A stretch of DNA of 36,489 nucleotides, taken from Candidatus Bipolaricaulota bacterium. Its GTDB lineage: Bacteria > Bipolaricaulota > Bipolaricaulia > Bipolaricaulales > Bipolaricaulaceae. The stretch is from contig JACIWM010000003.1 in assembly GCA_014360945.1 (NCBI GenBank), forward strand, positions 1 to 36,489, read 5' to 3'. The translations under genes and the position numbers were made by a program. Numbering within the stretch: the first letter of the stretch is position 1; each line of letters begins with the position of its first letter. Positions 34,681 through 36,489 of this stretch are shown one piece after another. The notes beneath the pieces were generated by a model. That model did no database searches. It was not told where the DNA came from and was given only the letters and a program-made list of their open reading frames with translations.

Positions 34681-36447
34681 ATGAAAAAGTTCGGGGCGTT
34701 GTTGGCGTGTGTTGCCATTTTAGCTGGGTTCGTCATGGCCCAAGAGTACAAAGTTGTGCCTCTTGGCCAGGACGAATGGAAAGACTTCACGATCGGAAAG
34801 TACGGTGGATACCTGGTGATCGGCACGCTGGATAACCCCAAGACCTTCAACCATCACATTGCTCAGGAAACTTCCTCCACTGATATCACCGGGATGCTTC
34901 ATGCTGGACTCACCGAGGTAAACCCCATCACGGACATGGTGGAGCCCGCTTTGGCCAAGTCCTGGGAGATCTCCGAGGACGGCCTCACCATCACGTTCTA
35001 CCTCCGCCAGGGACTCCAGTGGTCTGATGGTCATCCGTTCACTGCCGACGACGTGGTGTTTACCTTTAACGGCGTGATCTTTAATGAGGACGTGCGCACG
35101 GACTACCGCGACGTGCTCATGGTGGAGGGCAAACTCCCCACCTGCGAGAAGGTGGATGACTACACGGTGCGGTTCACCCTGCCTGCGCCGTTCCGGCCGT
35201 TCCTCCGGCAGATCGGCGGAGCCATCTACCCGGCCCATAAACTCCAGCACCTTTCCCGCGTGTACAACCCCGATGCCGATCCGGAGGCCCTCAACTCCGT
35301 GTGGGGTGTAGACACCCCGCCGGAGGAGATCGTGGGCATGGGTCCGTTCAAGCTCAAGGAGTTCATCCCTGACCAGCTCGTGGTCCTCGAGCGCAACCCC
35401 TACTATTGGAAGGTCGACCCCGCTGGAAACAAGCTTCCTTACCTCGATGGAATCAAGTACGTGGTGGCCTTCTCCCAAGACACGATCATGCTCAAGTTCC
35501 GCAACGGCGAGCTTGATGTGTATGCGCCGCGGCCGGAGGACATCGCCACCCTCAAGGCCGAGGCTGCCCAGAAGGGGATTAAGATCATGATCGACCCGAC
35601 AAAGCCGCTCTTCGATACCACCTGGATCGCCTTCAACCAGGACTGCCCGAACGAGAAGCTCCGGGAGTACTTCCGCATGGTGGAGTTCCGCCGGGCCATG
35701 TCCCACTTGGTTGACCGCAAGACCATCATCGAGAACGTCTATCTCGGGCTGGGTGTACCCCAGTGGAGCCCGGTGTCCATGCTCTCCCCGTTCTACTATC
35801 CAGATGTGCCCAAGTACGACTATGATCCGGAGGCCGCGGCTCGCCTGCTTGACCAGATCGGCCTCATTGACCGCAACGGCGACGGCTGGCGCGACTTCCC
35901 CGATGGCACCACCTTTGAGTTCGAGCTCAACACCAACGTGGGCAACACCGTCCGTGAGCAGACCTGCCAGATCTTCGTGGCCGACTGCGCCAAGGTCGGG
36001 ATTAAGGTGAACTTCAACCCCATCAACTTCAACGCCCTGGTCACCAAGCTCCTCGGTGGACAGTACGAGGCCTGCCTCCTTGGCCTCACTGGCTCCTCTG
36101 AACCCAATAACGGGGCCAATGTGTGGCGCTCCTGCGGTGGTCTCCACTTCTGGAGGTACTCGGAATGCGAGGACCCGACCCCGGTGGCCAAGCGCATCGA
36201 CGAGCTCTTCGACCTTGGTGTCAAGACCTATGACTTCAACGAGGCCTACGAGTACTACAAGGAGTTCCAGATCCTCGCTGCAGACAACCTCTTCCTCATC
36301 TACACGGTGAACATGCTCTTCCGCTACGCCTACTACGAGAACCTCCAGAACACCGCAGGGTTCAGCCCGTTGGCCCGAGCCCTGGGGTTCGCGGAGGTCC
36401 TGTGGAAGAAGAACCCCAACATGGTGGGCAACCAGGTGGTCGGATAA
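34681..36447 (+). CDS. ABC transporter substrate-binding protein, family 5
   Basis: Signal peptide; MVEPALAKSWEISEDGLTITFYLRQGLQWSDGHPFTADDVVFTF; FRRAMSHLVDRKTII; SD AAGGAGGTG. Confidence 0.95.
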   Translation: MKKFGALLACVAILAGFVMAQEYKVVPLGQDEWKDFTIGKYGGYLVIGTLDNPKTFNHHIAQETSSTDITGMLHAGLTEVNPITDMVEPALAKSWEISEDGLTITFYLRQGLQWSDGHPFTADDVVFTFNGVIFNEDVRTDYRDVLMVEGKLPTCEKVDDYTVRFTLPAPFRPFLRQIGGAIYPAHKLQHLSRVYNPDADPEALNSVWGVDTPPEEIVGMGPFKLKEFIPDQLVVLERNPYYWKVDPAGNKLPYLDGIKYVVAFSQDTIMLKFRNGELDVYAPRPEDIATLKAEAAQKGIKIMIDPTKPLFDTTWIAFNQDCPNEKLREYFRMVEFRRAMSHLVDRKTIIENVYLGLGVPQWSPVSMLSPFYYPDVPKYDYDPEAAARLLDQIGLIDRNGDGWRDFPDGTTFEFELNTNVGNTVREQTCQIFVADCAKVGIKVNFNPINFNALVTKLLGGQYEACLLGLTGSSEPNNGANVWRSCGGLHFWRYSECEDPTPVAKRIDELFDLGVKTYDFNEAYEYYKEFQILAADNLFLIYTVNMLFRYAYYENLQNTAGFSPLARALGFAEVLWKKNPNMVGNQVVG

Positions 36448-36460
36448 ACCTACGATGGAG

Positions 36461-36489
36461 AAGGGGGCGGCCCTTGTGGCTGCCCCCTT
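36461..36489 (+). terminator. Hairpin at window end, probable terminator (truncated by window)
   Basis: AAGGGGGCGGCC-cttgt-GGCTGCCCCCTT, one G:T wobble; begins 14 nt after the SBP stop. Confidence 0.65.

Noticed and set aside
34720-36147. 475-aa minus-strand ORF
   Set aside because: Antisense to the family-5 solute-binding protein; His/Val/Glu-rich shadow reading with no recognisable motif.
1-36489. CRISPR arrays, tRNA/rRNA genes, transposases or IS ends
   Set aside because: None recognised; intergenic gaps are short (mostly under 130 bp) and contain no regularly spaced repeats or tRNA-like cloverleaf by eye.

Overview
The window looks like a GC-rich bacterial chromosomal segment, mostly housekeeping and cell-envelope genes, with about 36 supported CDSs. 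A run of closely packed or overlapping minus-strand genes spans about 23504 to 3835: miaB, pfkB-type kinase, CBS protein, dinG-like helicase, proS, GT2, rho, LysM/M23 peptidase, murA, hflX, two small ORFs around a DUF4139-like protein, phosphohexomutase, leuS, two GT2s and plsC-like. The plus strand carries an LptF/G-LptD-like fusion, a CDP-alcohol phosphatidyltransferase, a TolB-like protein, ribF, tsaB, rpmB, an S1-domain protein, a 2-oxoacid:ferredoxin oxidoreductase operon, a secreted HEAT-like protein and a family-5 ABC solute-binding protein. No CRISPR array, tRNA, rRNA or transposase was recognised. The most striking item is a 976-aa ORF (23570..26500). It joins a six-TM LptF/LptG-type inner-membrane permease in frame to an LptA-like jellyroll and an LptD-like beta-barrel region, with a signal-peptide-like segment at the junction. 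Other signals are recurrent TANNAT -10 boxes 6-8 nt upstream of start codons (putative leaderless promoters), two of which contain the upstream gene's stop codon. There is also a Cys-rich secreted protein with a FlgD-Ig-like core at the window edge, a ~105-aa insertion in the LeuRS editing domain, and a DinG-type helicase with an apparently degenerate DnaQ-like N-terminus. The taxon is uncertain; a deep-branching diderm thermophile such as Bipolaricaulota/Acetothermia is only a guess. All family calls were made by eye from the translations, without searches.
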